Shown here: one piece after another, positions 36,611 through 46,038 of the stretch
Layout of the letters: every line of letters begins with the position of its first letter
Position numbering within the stretch: position 1 is the stretch's first letter
Origin: Methylopila jiangsuensis
Lineage (GTDB): Bacteria; Pseudomonadota; Alphaproteobacteria; Rhizobiales; Methylopilaceae
Direction: 5' to 3'
Assembly: GCF_027922305.1 (NCBI RefSeq)
Contig: NZ_BSFK01000016.1
Coordinates: 430,565-494,564 of the forward strand
DNA length: 64,000 nucleotides
Notes under the pieces: model-generated
What the model was told of the DNA's origin: nothing
The model's database searches: none
The model's input: the letters and a program-made list of their open reading frames with translations, nothing else
Translations under genes and position numbers: made by a program

Positions 36611-36627
36611 TCCCGAGGAGCGTCCCC

Positions 36628-37380
36628 ATGTCCGCGTCCCACGCCCTCCGCCTCGCCAGCCTCGCCTGCGCCGCGCTGACGCTCGCCGGCTGCGGCGCCG
36701 CCGACCGGCTGTCGAGCATCGGCAAGCCGCCGTCGCTGTCGGCGATCGAGAACCCCACCACCCAGGCGGGCTACAAGCCGGTGCAGATGCCCATGCCCGA
36801 GGCGGTGCCGGTGTCCTACCAGCCGAACTCGCTGTGGCGCTCCGGCGCGCGCGGCTTCTTCAAGGACCCCCGCGCGCGGCAGGTGGGCGACCTGCTCACG
36901 GTGCGCGTCGACATCACCGACAAGGCGGAGTTCGAGAACAAGACCAAGCGCGAGCGCACCTCCACCGAGTCCGCCAGCCTGAACCACGTGTTGGGCTTCG
37001 AGGGCTACCTCAAGAAGGTGCTGCCGGGCGGCGTCGATCCCGAGAACGCGGTCCGCACCGGCTCCGTCACCTCGAGCGAGGGCGAAGGCACGGTGGACCG
37101 CAAGGAGACGCTGACCACCAACGTCGCCGCCGTGGTCACCCAGGTGCTGCCCAACGGCGCGCTGGTGATCGAGGGCAAGCAGGAGATCCGCGTCAACTTC
37201 GAGATCCGCGAGCTGATCGTCGCCGGCATCGTCCGCACCGAAGACATCGACAGCGACAACACCATCGCGAGCGAGAAGATCGCCCAGGCCCGCATCGCCT
37301 ATGGCGGCCGCGGCCAGCTCACCGACGTGCAGCAGCCCCGCTACGGCCAGCAGGTGATGGACGTGCTGCTGCCGTTCTGA
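36628..37380 (+). CDS. flgH: Flagellar L-ring lipoprotein FlgH
   Basis: This 250-residue outer-membrane lipoprotein forms the L-ring bushing. The lipobox is LTLAGCG (Cys22). Conserved blocks are SLWRSGARGFFKDPRARQVGD, LLTVRVDITDKAEFEN, LPNGALVIEGKQEIRVN and AYGGRGQLTDVQQPRYGQQ near the C-terminus. GAGGAG precedes the ATG. It is the last gene of this flagellar operon and is followed by a strong terminator hairpin. Confidence 0.96.
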   Translation: MSASHALRLASLACAALTLAGCGAADRLSSIGKPPSLSAIENPTTQAGYKPVQMPMPEAVPVSYQPNSLWRSGARGFFKDPRARQVGDLLTVRVDITDKAEFENKTKRERTSTESASLNHVLGFEGYLKKVLPGGVDPENAVRTGSVTSSEGEGTVDRKETLTTNVAAVVTQVLPNGALVIEGKQEIRVNFEIRELIVAGIVRTEDIDSDNTIASEKIAQARIAYGGRGQLTDVQQPRYGQQVMDVLLPF

Positions 37381-37498
37381 CGCACCTTTCCCTGAGATCG
37401 CGACGACGGCGACGGCAGGGCCCGCCCGACCCGTCCTCGCGTGTCCGCCCGAAGGCGACGGCGTCCACCCGCCGCGCGCCGGACAGGACGGACCACCC

Positions 37499-37526
37499 GC
37501 GGCCGCCGGCTCCCCCCGGCGGCCGC
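37499..37526. terminator. Bidirectional terminator between flgH and the DUF6030 gene
   Basis: This is a perfect 11-bp stem, GCGGCCGCCGG (37499-37509) and CCGGCGGCCGC (37516-37526), with a 6-nt loop. It lies in the gap between two convergent genes, next to the DUF6030 stop and about 120 bp after flgH. It can serve both directions, although no long T tract is present. The remaining 37381-37498 shows nothing else recognisable. Confidence 0.72.
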
Positions 37527-37534
37527 TTGCGCGT

Positions 37535-38305
37535 CTATTCGATCGCGTCGACGTCCCGCGCCGGCGCCGTCAGAGGGCGGCGATTGGGCGCGAAGCGGTC
37601 GGTGGGGCCCGGCGGCAGCCAGCGCTCGAAGGTGACGATCATGTTGTAGCGCGGGGCGCTCCCGAACTCGCGCTTCAGCTCGAAGGTGACGCCGCGCTCC
37701 CGGAACCGCACGTCGCGCAGGTCGTGGAGCGCCCGAAGCGCCGCCTCGGACTGCCGCCAGCGGAACTGCGCGAACAGCGCCCGGGCCACGTCCAGCGCCA
37801 CGCGCCGCACCCGGCGCCCGCCCTTGGGGTCGAGCAGGTTGAGCTTCAGCCGCAGCACGTCGAGCCGGCCCGGCTCCAGCCCGCGGGCGGAGACGAACAG
37901 GCTGGAGGCGGTCTCGTCCGGCCCCGGAACCGGCTTCACCAGATCGGTGACGCAGGTCCAGCCGCGGCCGGGCTCCATGTCCTGATGCAGCGTGGCCCCG
38001 GTCAGCCCCATGCCCTTGAGGCTGTCGCAGAACAGGCGCGGCGTGATCCACGGCGTCAGGATGAAGCGGGCCGGCGCGTCCTCGTAGGCCGAGGTCAGCA
38101 CGTCCACCATCTCGGGCAGCAGGTCGGCGAGCGGATCGGGCGCGGGCGGCGGCGCGGCGGGAGCGCTGACGGACGACTTCTCCGCCACCGGCGTTTTCTC
38201 CGGCGCCGGCGCGTAGCTGCGCGAGCCCAGCGCCACCGCGACCGCGAGGGCGAAGGCCGCGACGGCTCCGCCGACGGCGATCAGGGTGAGGCGGCTCTGG
38301 TTCAT
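37535..38305 (-). CDS. DUF6030-like membrane-anchored exported protein
   Basis: This 256-residue protein starts at ATG 38305 (MNQSRLTLIAVGGAVAAFALAVAVAL), which gives one N-terminal membrane helix. A Pro/Ala/Lys-rich linker and a soluble domain follow (LITPWITPRLF-type sequence, DSLKGMGLTGATLHQDMEPGRGWTCVTDL and AQFRWRQSEAALRALHDLRD). It resembles an uncharacterised alphaproteobacterial family that I recall as DUF6030. Function unknown. It lies downstream of the aldehyde dehydrogenase gene on the same strand and is convergent with flgH. Confidence 0.6.
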   Translation of the reverse strand: MNQSRLTLIAVGGAVAAFALAVAVALGSRSYAPAPEKTPVAEKSSVSAPAAPPPAPDPLADLLPEMVDVLTSAYEDAPARFILTPWITPRLFCDSLKGMGLTGATLHQDMEPGRGWTCVTDLVKPVPGPDETASSLFVSARGLEPGRLDVLRLKLNLLDPKGGRRVRRVALDVARALFAQFRWRQSEAALRALHDLRDVRFRERGVTFELKREFGSAPRYNMIVTFERWLPPGPTDRFAPNRRPLTAPARDVDAIE

Positions 38306-38387
38306 CGGCGGAACGCCCTCAGCCCGGCCGGCGGTCGGGCCGCATGTCTTGCGATAGACGAGCCTGCGCCCACGCCGCAAGGGCGCG

Positions 38388-39914
38388 TCAGCCGAGGTCG
38401 AAGCGCACCCCTTGCGCGAGCGGCAGCGCAGAACCGTAATTCACCGTGTTGGTGGCCCGCCGCATGTAGGCGCGCCAGGAGTCCGAGCCGGCCTCGCGGC
38501 CGCCTCCGGTCTCCTTCTCGCCGCCGAAGGCCCCGCCGATCTCCGCGCCCGAGGGGCCGATGTTGACGTTGGCGATGCCGCAGTCCGAGCCGCGCTCGGA
38601 CAGGAACAGCTCCGCCTCGCGCAGGTCGGCGGTGAAGATCGCCGAGGACAGGCCCTGGCTGACGGCGTTCTGCAGCGCGATGGCGTCCTCCAGCCGCTCA
38701 TGCCGCAGCACGTAGAGGATGGGCGCGAAGGTCTCGGTCAGAACCGGCCCCGCATGGGCCTCGATCTCCACCAGCGCCGGCCGCACATAGAAGGCCTCGG
38801 GCCCGGCGACCTCCACCCGCTCGCCGCCGGTGACGCGGGCGCCCATGGCGCGGGCTTGGTCCAGCGCGCGGACCATGGCCTCATAGGCCGCGGCGTCGAT
38901 CAGCGGACCCACCAGCACGCCGTCCGCCCGCGGATCGCCCACCGTGACGGAGGCGTAGGCCCGCTTCAGCCGGTCGAGGAGAGGGGCGTAGATCGCGTCC
39001 TGCACGAACAGGCGGCGCAGGGTGGTGCAGCGCTGCCCCGCCGTGCCCATGGCGGCGAAGGCGACGGCGCGCACCGTGAGATCGAGATCGGCGGAGGCGC
39101 GCACGACGGCGGCGTTGTTGCCGCCGAGCTCCAGCAGCCCGCGGGCGAAACGTCGCGCGAGCCGGGGCCCGACCTCGCGGCCCATGGCGGTGGAGCCGGT
39201 GGCGGAGACCAGCGGCAGGCGCGGGTCGTCCGCCAGCGCCTCGCCCAGCGCCCGGCCGCCGATCAGCGCCGTGGAGAGGCCCTCCGGCGCCTCGCCGCCC
39301 TGCGCCCGGAACGCCGCCGCCGCCCGCTCGAACAGGGACTGCGCGGCGAGGGCGGTCAGCGGCGTCTTCTCCGACGGCTTCCAGATCACCGGATCTCCGC
39401 AGACCAGCGCCAGCGCCGCGTTCCAGGCCCACACCGCCACGGGGAAGTTGAAGGCCGAGATGACGCCCACGGGGCCGAGCGGCTTCCAGGTCTCCATCAT
39501 GCGGTGGTCGGGCCGCTCGGTGGCGATGGTGAGGCCATGGAGCTGGCGGGAGAGGCCGACCGCGAAATCGCAGATGTCGATCATCTCCTGAACCTCGCCG
39601 AGGCCCTCGGACAGGACCTTGCCGGCTTCCAGCGTCACCAGCCGGCCCAGGCGCTCCTTGTGGGCGCGAAGCTCCGCGCCGAACAGCCGCGCCAGTTCGC
39701 CCCGGCGCGGCGCCGGGACCGAGCGCCAGACCCGGAACGCCTCGGTCGCCCGTTCCGCCGCGTGGGCCGCCGCCGCGACGTCGTCGGTCCGGAGCCGCGC
39801 CGTCACCTCGCCGGTGATCGGCGACCGCGCCGCCAGATCGCCCCCGGTCAGGCGCTCCGGCGCGACGCCGAGGCTCAGGAGCAGGTCCGTGGTTTCAGCG
39901 GCGACGGAGATCAT
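38388..39914 (-). CDS. amaB: Aldehyde dehydrogenase, aminoadipate-semialdehyde type (AmaB/ALDH7)
   Basis: This 508-residue NAD-dependent aldehyde dehydrogenase is of the ALDH7 group. The catalytic Cys lies in GTAGQRCTTLRR and the Glu in LLELGGNNAAV. The cofactor region is NFPVAVWAWNAALALVCGDP and the C-terminal block is GGEKETGGGREAGSD. The family oxidises 2-aminoadipate semialdehyde (piperideine-6-carboxylate) in lysine breakdown. The gene for a glutaryl-CoA dehydrogenase-like enzyme is 73 bp upstream on the same strand, which supports this reading. Confidence 0.85.
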   Translation of the reverse strand: MISVAAETTDLLLSLGVAPERLTGGDLAARSPITGEVTARLRTDDVAAAAHAAERATEAFRVWRSVPAPRRGELARLFGAELRAHKERLGRLVTLEAGKVLSEGLGEVQEMIDICDFAVGLSRQLHGLTIATERPDHRMMETWKPLGPVGVISAFNFPVAVWAWNAALALVCGDPVIWKPSEKTPLTALAAQSLFERAAAAFRAQGGEAPEGLSTALIGGRALGEALADDPRLPLVSATGSTAMGREVGPRLARRFARGLLELGGNNAAVVRASADLDLTVRAVAFAAMGTAGQRCTTLRRLFVQDAIYAPLLDRLKRAYASVTVGDPRADGVLVGPLIDAAAYEAMVRALDQARAMGARVTGGERVEVAGPEAFYVRPALVEIEAHAGPVLTETFAPILYVLRHERLEDAIALQNAVSQGLSSAIFTADLREAELFLSERGSDCGIANVNIGPSGAEIGGAFGGEKETGGGREAGSDSWRAYMRRATNTVNYGSALPLAQGVRFDLG

Positions 39915-39987
39915 GGCGCGGCGTCCTTCATGGCGGCGAAGCCCTTTGGTAGCCGCAGGCGGGGCGACGTCAAAGCGCGCCGTCCGC

Positions 39988-41184
39988 TCAGAAGAACGCC
40001 TGAAGTCCGGTCTGGGCGCGGCCGAGGATCAGCGCATGGACGTCGTGGGCGCCCTCATAGGTGTTCACCGCCTCGAGGTTCTGGCTGACGCGCATCACAT
40101 GGTACTCGTCCGAGACGCCGTTGCCGCCGTGCATGTCCCGGGCCGTGCGGGCGATGTCGAGCGCCTTGCCGCAGTTGTTGCGCTTGATCAGGGAGATGGC
40201 CTCCGGGGCGAGCCGGCCCTCGTCGAACAGCCGCCCGGCGCGGAGCGCCAGATGGAGCCCGAGCGCGATCTCGGTCTGCATGTCGGCGAGCTTCTTCTGC
40301 ACGAGCTGGGTCTGGGCCAGCGGGCGGCCGAACTGTGTCCGGTCGAGCGTGTAGGCCCGCGCCGCATGCCAGCAGAACTCCGCCGCCCCCATCGCGCCCC
40401 AGGCGATGCCGTAGCGGGCCCGGTTGAGGCAGCCGAACGGGCCTTTCAATCCGGAGACGTTGGGCAGCAGCGCGCTCTCCGGCGCCGCCACCCCGTCCAT
40501 CACGATCTCCCCGGTGATGGAGGCCCGCAGCGACAGCTTGCCCTCGATCTTCGGCGCGCTGAGGCCGGGCATGCCCTTCTCCAGCAGGAAGCCGCGGATG
40601 GCGCCGTCATGGGCCTCGCTTCTGGCCCAGACCACGAAGACGTCCGCGATCGGCGCGTTGGTGATCCAGGTCTTCGCCCCCGTCAGCCGCCAGCCGGCGG
40701 CGGTGCGCTCTGCCCGCGTGCGCATGGCGGCCGGGTCCGAGCCGGCGTCGGGCTCGGTGAGGCCGAAGCAGCCCACCGCCTCGCCCCGCGCCAGCCGCGG
40801 CAGCCAGGTCCGGCGCTGCTCCTCGTCGCCATAGGCCCAGATCGGGTGCATCACCAGCGACGACTGCACGCTCATGGCGGAGCGGTAGCCGGAATCCACC
40901 CGTTCGATCTCCCGCGCCGCGAGCCCGTAGGCCACATAGCCGAGCCCCGCGCCGCCATAGTCCTCGGGCAGCGTGGAGCCCAGCAGGCCGAGCGCCCCCA
41001 TCTCGGTCAGGATCTCCCGGTCGAACCGCTCCGCGCGATAGGCGTCGCGCACCCGCGGGGCTAGCCGATCCTGCGCGTAGGCCCGCGCCGTGTCGCGCAC
41101 GAGCCGCTCCTCTTCGGTCAGCTCGGACTCCAGATCGAACGGATCGGCCCAGTCGAAGGCGGCGCGGTCGGCGGCGTTCGTCAT
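39988..41184 (-). CDS. gcdH: Acyl-CoA dehydrogenase, glutaryl-CoA dehydrogenase type
   Basis: This 398-residue flavoprotein begins with [20 protein letters not shown], the typical GcdH start. The FAD-binding signature is [17 protein letters not shown], followed by [17 protein letters not shown]. The catalytic Glu lies in [16 protein letters not shown]. GcdH oxidatively decarboxylates glutaryl-CoA to crotonyl-CoA in lysine and glutarate catabolism. It is transcribed with the amaB-like gene. Electron transfer flavoprotein genes are not in the window. Confidence 0.88.
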   Translation of the reverse strand: MTNAADRAAFDWADPFDLESELTEEERLVRDTARAYAQDRLAPRVRDAYRAERFDREILTEMGALGLLGSTLPEDYGGAGLGYVAYGLAAREIERVDSGYRSAMSVQSSLVMHPIWAYGDEEQRRTWLPRLARGEAVGCFGLTEPDAGSDPAAMRTRAERTAAGWRLTGAKTWITNAPIADVFVVWARSEAHDGAIRGFLLEKGMPGLSAPKIEGKLSLRASITGEIVMDGVAAPESALLPNVSGLKGPFGCLNRARYGIAWGAMGAAEFCWHAARAYTLDRTQFGRPLAQTQLVQKKLADMQTEIALGLHLALRAGRLFDEGRLAPEAISLIKRNNCGKALDIARTARDMHGGNGVSDEYHVMRVSQNLEAVNTYEGAHDVHALILGRAQTGLQAFF

Positions 41185-41292
41185 CTCGGGGGCTCCTTGG
41201 GCGCTTCGGTTTCGGCGGAGGGACCGCCAGCATATGACGCCCGCGCGGCGGGCGGCGACCTCGCCCGCCGCGCTTCCGGCAGGAAGGCGCCC

Positions 41293-42612
41293 ATGCTACC
41301 CCGGCATTCGCTCTCCTCTTCGACCGCTCCCGCTCGCCGAGGCTTTCCGCCGCCCATGCCCCGCACCGTGCTCGACGTCACCCGCCTGCTCACCCGCGCC
41401 GCGCATCCGGTCGCGACCGGGGTCGACCGGGTGGAGCTCGCCTACGCCCGGCGCGTGCTGGCGCTGCCCCCGGAGCGGGCGGGCTTCGCGGTGGTGGTCG
41501 GCAAGACGACCGCGCCGCTGCCGCGCGCCGCGGTCGCAGCCTTCGTGGGCGCCGTGGAGCGGCGCTGGTCCAAGGGCGCGGGAAACGCCGCCGCCGCGGG
41601 AAAGCTCGCCGCCCGTCTCGGCGCGCCGGAGCTTCCCGCCGGCGCCGCCTCCCCCGCGAAAGACGAGGCGGCGCGGCTCGCCCTGCGGCTGCGCGGACGG
41701 GCGGTGCTGAACCTGCGCGCCCCCGCCGTGGCGGCCGGCGACATCTATGTCCACGTCTCGCACATCCGGCTCGACCGTCCCGAGCCGTTCGCCGCGCTCC
41801 GTGCGGCGGGCGCGGACCTCGTGACGCTGGTGCACGACCTGATCCCGGTCCGCTTCCCCGAATATGGCCGCGACGGCGAGGACCGGCGCCACCGGGCGCG
41901 CATGACGACCATCCTCGACCACGCCACGGCGGTGATCGCCAATTCCGCCGACACGGCACGGGATTTTCTGGCGTTCGCGGACGAGAACGGCCGCGCCGCG
42001 CCGCCGGTGATCCCGGCCCCGCTCGGGGTCGAGTCCGGCTTCGACCGGACCGCAGCGCCGCTTCAGGCGGGAACGCCCTATTTCCTGATGCTCGGCACCA
42101 TCGAGCCGCGCAAGAACCACCTGACGCTGCTGCACGTGTGGCGCCGGCTGGCGGAGCGTCTCGGCGCGGAGACGCCGACGCTGGTTCTCGCCGGCCGCAG
42201 GGGCTGGGAGAACGAGATGGTCATCGACCTGCTGGAGCGGGCGCCGGCGATCCGCGCCCATGTGGTCGAGGTCAACGATCTGCCGGATGACGCTCTGAGT
42301 TCGCTGATGCGGGGCGCCCGCGCGCTGCTGTTCCCGAGCTTCTCGGAAGGCTTCGGCCTGCCGCTCGCGGAGGCGCTCGGCGTCGGCGCGCCCGCCATCG
42401 CCTCCGACCTCGCCGTGTTCCGGGAAGTGGCGGGCGAGGCCGCGGACTATCTGGACCCGCTGGACGGGCCGGGCTGGGAGCGGGCGGTCCTCGACTGCAT
42501 CGCGCCGGCCTCCCCCCGCCGCGCCGCCGCGCTCGATCGGGCGGCGCGATATGCGCCGCCGGACTGGGCGGCGCATTTCGGGATCGTCGACCCGGCGATC
42601 GGGGCCGCCTGA
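41293..42612 (+). CDS. GT4-type glycosyltransferase
   Basis: This 439-residue glycosyltransferase has a GT-B fold. The N-terminal domain includes [20 protein letters not shown] and [17 protein letters not shown]. The C-terminal domain includes [20 protein letters not shown], the nucleotide-sugar motif [20 protein letters not shown] and the EX7E-like pair. ATG 41293 is chosen for its AGGAAGG site 5 nt upstream, although conserved sequence begins at an ATG at 41356. It is convergent with the capsule export genes and probably builds a surface polysaccharide; the sugar is unknown. Confidence 0.88.
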   Translation: MLPRHSLSSSTAPARRGFPPPMPRTVLDVTRLLTRAAHPVATGVDRVELAYARRVLALPPERAGFAVVVGKTTAPLPRAAVAAFVGAVERRWSKGAGNAAAAGKLAARLGAPELPAGAASPAKDEAARLALRLRGRAVLNLRAPAVAAGDIYVHVSHIRLDRPEPFAALRAAGADLVTLVHDLIPVRFPEYGRDGEDRRHRARMTTILDHATAVIANSADTARDFLAFADENGRAAPPVIPAPLGVESGFDRTAAPLQAGTPYFLMLGTIEPRKNHLTLLHVWRRLAERLGAETPTLVLAGRRGWENEMVIDLLERAPAIRAHVVEVNDLPDDALSSLMRGARALLFPSFSEGFGLPLAEALGVGAPAIASDLAVFREVAGEAADYLDPLDGPGWERAVLDCIAPASPRRAAALDRAARYAPPDWAAHFGIVDPAIGAA

Positions 42613-42625
42613 CCGCGACGGCGGC

Positions 42626-44074
42626 TCAGGCGCTGTGGTCGCGGATGCCGTAGAAGATCAGCACGCCGATCGCCCAGGCGATGGCCGAGCAGAGCGCCAC
42701 CAGCAGCACGCTGGAGATGCGCGACGGATAGAGCGAGCCCTGCGGGACCGTCGGCTCCACGAAGGTGGCGAGGTAGCGCCCCTGCCGTTCCGAGCGCACG
42801 CGGGCGTTCTCCACCGCGGTCAGCGCCGCCTCGTAGGCCTTCTGGGCGAAGTCGCGCTCGGTCTCGAGTTGCTCATATTCGGCGAAGGACGAGGACAGCA
42901 GCGGCCGTCCCTTGCCCGCCGCGGCCTGCTGCGCCTCGAGCGAACCGACTTTCGCTTTTTCGGCGTCGATACGCTTGCGCAGGGCGTCGATGCGGTTCTT
43001 CAGCAGCCGCATCGTCGGCGCGTCCTTGGTCATGAACGCGGAGGTCGATGCGTATTCGGCCTCCTGCTTGGCGAGATCGCCCTCGAGGCCGCTGATGATG
43101 GTGAGCTGTGATTCCGCGCTCTTCGAAGGATCGACAGAGCCCTCGCGATCCCGATAATCCTGAATCGCCTTGCGGGCGAACTTCAGCCGGAGCTCCGTGC
43201 GCGACAGCTCCTGCTTGGTGTTGAAGATCGCGTCCTCGCGCGCGCGCTCGGACAGCTTGTTCACGAGGTTCTCGCTCTCGCGCACGGTCTCGCGGGCGAT
43301 CTTTAGCGCGTCGTCGGGGGTGAAGGCGCGCACGTTGAAGCTGATGATGCCGGAGATCGGCTCGTAATAGACGTAGGACACCGCGTTCCAGAATTTGGTC
43401 AGGTGCTCGGTGGTGTCCTGTTCGTAGGGCCGGTAGCGCGCCAGGAAGTCGGCGCCGTCTCGGGTGTAGGCGGCGCGCAGGTCCACCGAGTTCTGCAGCT
43501 TCTCCACCAGCTGCCGGCTTTCGATGAACTGCTGCACGATGTAGCTGTCGGACACGACCGCCATGGGCGAGTTCAGGCCGGCGAGCTGGGATACGCCGCC
43601 CAGCGTGCTGGACGAGGCTTCTTCCGCGCCGCGAATGGCGAACTTGGCCTCGACCACATATTGCGGCGCGGCGATGAAGCCGTAGTAGAGCGACGCGAGC
43701 GCGGTCGGCAGGCCGATGGCGAGCATGGCCGACACCTTGACCAGGCTTTTCTTGGCCCTGGTGGCGGCGGGCCGCGGCTCGGGCTTTGGCGCGCCGGCCT
43801 GATCGCCCTTGGGGGTCGGCCGCATGCGCCTCGGCAGCGGCACGATCTTGTTCGGCGTCGGCTCCTCCGCCGGGGCGGAGGGAGCGGGAGCCTGGGCCGC
43901 GCGGCGGCCCCGGACCGGGACGGGCGCCGCGGCGGCCGGCGCAGGCGACGTCACGTTCGGCTCCGCCGCTGCGGGGTAAGCCTGCGGGGCCTTGTCCGAC
44001 AGCGCCTGCAGAACCGTCCGCGCGCGGGCGCCGAGCCGGGCGGCGGAGCCGCCGCTGATCGCATTTTCCGTCAT
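42626..44074 (-). CDS. kpsE: Capsule polysaccharide export inner-membrane protein (KpsE-like)
   Basis: This 482-residue polysaccharide co-polymerase/export protein has an unusually long Pro/Ala-rich cytoplasmic start of about 110 residues. Then come membrane helix 1 (MLAIGLPTALASLYYGFI), a large periplasmic domain with coiled coil (about 255-420) and membrane helix 2 (SSVLLVALCSAIAWAIGVLIFYGI). Family marks include APQYVVEAKFAIRG and PEISGIISFNVRAF-like sequence near YYEPISGIISF. It links the KpsMT exporter to the outer-membrane channel. It overlaps kpsT by 4 bp. Confidence 0.87.
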   Translation of the reverse strand: MTENAISGGSAARLGARARTVLQALSDKAPQAYPAAAEPNVTSPAPAAAAPVPVRGRRAAQAPAPSAPAEEPTPNKIVPLPRRMRPTPKGDQAGAPKPEPRPAATRAKKSLVKVSAMLAIGLPTALASLYYGFIAAPQYVVEAKFAIRGAEEASSSTLGGVSQLAGLNSPMAVVSDSYIVQQFIESRQLVEKLQNSVDLRAAYTRDGADFLARYRPYEQDTTEHLTKFWNAVSYVYYEPISGIISFNVRAFTPDDALKIARETVRESENLVNKLSERAREDAIFNTKQELSRTELRLKFARKAIQDYRDREGSVDPSKSAESQLTIISGLEGDLAKQEAEYASTSAFMTKDAPTMRLLKNRIDALRKRIDAEKAKVGSLEAQQAAAGKGRPLLSSSFAEYEQLETERDFAQKAYEAALTAVENARVRSERQGRYLATFVEPTVPQGSLYPSRISSVLLVALCSAIAWAIGVLIFYGIRDHSA

Positions 44075-44745
44075 CTACGCTTCGCGCCCCCGTTGGGAAC
44101 CAGCCTGGAATACGCCTCCGACGCCGCCTCGAAGGTATCATAAAACGTCAGGGCGCCGCGATGCAGAACGAGGCCTGCGTCACAGTACCCCGCCACGAAG
44201 GCCGGATCCCGTGTCGCCCAGATCACGGACGCCTGATTGAACCGCGCCTGAATGGTTTCGTCCACCAGCACGCCGGTGTCCGGAGGCGCGGGAGGAAGAA
44301 GGTCGTCCACGAAGTACCAGTCGAATTGCACGGAAAGCGTTAACCCCAGCATCAGATAACGCCGTTCAAGCGGCGTATAGCCCTTGAACGGCTTGAACTT
44401 TCCGATCTTGACGCCGCTCAGCTCTGCCGTGATCTCGGCCACCTCGTGGCCGGACACCCCGAACAGGTGTTCAAACATCAGCGCGTTCTGGAGCACGGTG
44501 GCGGCGCGCTCCACGAACTGCGGGTAGTTCATCGGCCAGCACCGCTGTCCCGCCGCCCGCACCACGCCCAGATCCGGCGGCTCCAGCGCGCTCAGCAGCC
44601 GGATGGCGGTGGACTTGCCGGCGCCCACGGCCCCCAGCAGCGCAATCTTTCGGCCCGCCGGCAGGTCGAGCGTGGCGCCGGCGAGCACGTCGCGGCGCTT
44701 GCGTCCCTTGCCGTAGCTTTTCCAGACGCCGTGAAGCTCAATCAT
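44071..44745 (-). CDS. kpsT: Capsule polysaccharide ABC exporter ATPase (KpsT-like)
   Basis: This 224-residue ATPase drives export of capsular polysaccharide. Walker A is GAVGAGKS at 38-45. The region where a signature is expected reads LERRYLMLGLTLSVQFDW and has no LSGGQ, and Walker B is WYFVDD, where the second Asp stands in for the usual Glu; both are common deviations in KpsT-like proteins. It begins MIELHGVWKSYGKG. It overlaps kpsE downstream and lies 19 bp after kpsM. Confidence 0.86.
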   Translation of the reverse strand: MIELHGVWKSYGKGRKRRDVLAGATLDLPAGRKIALLGAVGAGKSTAIRLLSALEPPDLGVVRAAGQRCWPMNYPQFVERAATVLQNALMFEHLFGVSGHEVAEITAELSGVKIGKFKPFKGYTPLERRYLMLGLTLSVQFDWYFVDDLLPPAPPDTGVLVDETIQARFNQASVIWATRDPAFVAGYCDAGLVLHRGALTFYDTFEAASEAYSRLVPNGGAKRR

Positions 44746-44764
44746 GGGCGTCGCTCGACCGGGG

Positions 44765-45547
44765 TCAGGCGCGCGCCAGAGCCGTGCGGCGGCGGAAGGC
44801 GCGCTCGCCGGCGAGGCCCAGCAGCAGAAACGCCACCGTCAGCGTGAAGACGTATTCCAGATCGCGGTTCATGCATTCGTAGCCATGGTAGAAGCCTTCG
44901 CGGAACCATTCGATAAAGTGGACGAGGGGGTTCCAGGAGATGAAGTCGCGGAAGGCGGGAGGCATCCGGTCCAGCACCGTGGCGAAGCCGGACGTGAAGA
45001 ACATCGCCATGAAGATGATGCTGCGGAAATGCAGCATGAACGGGGCCACCGTCGCCACCAGCGCGAACATCAGTCCGAACGACAGCGAGAACACCGCCAG
45101 ACACGCATAGGTGACGATGCAGGACAGCAGGTCCATGGGAGCGGCGTCGAAGCCGAAAACGCCAAGGATGCTCAGAATGATCACGGCCACGACAGCGCCG
45201 GTGATCGAATCCATGATCCAGACCGCGAACACCTGATCCATCCGGCCAAACAGCGGGAAACCGTTCCGGGACGGCCTGATGACCGCGGTCATCACCGAGT
45301 TCGCGGTGGAGCGCCAGGTGCGGGCCAGAACCACGCCGGTGGTGAAGAACACCTCGTAGCTGGTGCCGATCGGCGGCTGGTTCGAGCCGTGCGCAAGCCC
45401 GAACTTGAGAATGAACACCCAGGCCAGCGGCTCGATGATCGCCCAGGCGTAGCCCACCCGGGACCCGCGGTACCGCGTGCGGAACCGGCGCATGATCAGC
45501 GACTTGACCGCGCGGAACTGCAGGGCTGCGGATTTGGCGATGCTCAT
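44765..45547 (-). CDS. kpsM: Capsule polysaccharide ABC exporter permease (KpsM-like)
   Basis: This 260-residue ABC-2-type permease has about six membrane spans. It starts with the cytoplasmic segment LIMRRFRTRYRGSRVGYAWAIIEPLAW, typical of polysaccharide exporters. Later blocks are MFFTSGFATVLDRMPPAFRDFISWNPLVHFIEWFR-type sequence near the C-terminus. With kpsT and kpsE it forms a group 2-like capsule exporter. The gene follows cpdR by 89 bp on the same strand, so partial co-transcription is possible. Confidence 0.88.
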   Translation of the reverse strand: MSIAKSAALQFRAVKSLIMRRFRTRYRGSRVGYAWAIIEPLAWVFILKFGLAHGSNQPPIGTSYEVFFTTGVVLARTWRSTANSVMTAVIRPSRNGFPLFGRMDQVFAVWIMDSITGAVVAVIILSILGVFGFDAAPMDLLSCIVTYACLAVFSLSFGLMFALVATVAPFMLHFRSIIFMAMFFTSGFATVLDRMPPAFRDFISWNPLVHFIEWFREGFYHGYECMNRDLEYVFTLTVAFLLLGLAGERAFRRRTALARA

Positions 45548-45636
45548 GGGCGACCTTCTGCTGCGGCGCCGAACGCCGGCGCGCTAACCACAACGCCGTG
45601 ATGACGGCGACACGATGGCGCCGCGCTTGCGGCGGC

Positions 45637-46023
45637 TCAGGCGGCCGGGGCCGGCTGGCGCGCGTCGAGCGCCTCGGTCACCGCCGTGCGGATCTGCGCC
45701 AGCGAGAACGGCTTCGTCACCACGTCGTGGATCAGCGCCTCCAGCCCTTCGGCGCGTTCGCGCTGGTCGGCGTAGCCGGTCATCAGCAGGATGGTGGTGT
45801 CCGGATGGTCGCGGGCGGCGGCGAGCGCCAGCGCGATGCCGTCCATCATCGGCATGCGGATGTCGGTGAGCAGCAGGTCGAACGGCTCCATCGCCAGCCC
45901 GAGCTTGTCCAGCGCGTCGGCGCCGTCGAAGGCCTGGGTGACGGCGTGGCCGTCCATCTCCAGCGCGCGCTGCACGAAGCCGCGCACGGCCTCCTCGTCA
46001 TCGGTGAGCAGAATGCGAGCCAT
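45637..46023 (-). CDS. cpdR: Single-domain response regulator CpdR
   Basis: This 128-residue receiver domain has no output domain. The acidic pocket is DDEE near residues 8-11, the phospho-acceptor is Asp54 (LLLTDIRMP), the conserved Thr lies in LMTGYADQRERAEGLEALIHD, and the Lys lies in TKPFSL. This matches CpdR, which when unphosphorylated sends ClpXP to the pole to degrade CtrA and other substrates. GAGGAGG precedes the ATG. It lies 16 bp after hpt, and a CtrA box is nearby at 47437. Confidence 0.9.
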   Translation of the reverse strand: MARILLTDDEEAVRGFVQRALEMDGHAVTQAFDGADALDKLGLAMEPFDLLLTDIRMPMMDGIALALAAARDHPDTTILLMTGYADQRERAEGLEALIHDVVTKPFSLAQIRTAVTEALDARQPAPAA

Positions 46024-46038
46024 GGGCGTCGGGCCTCC

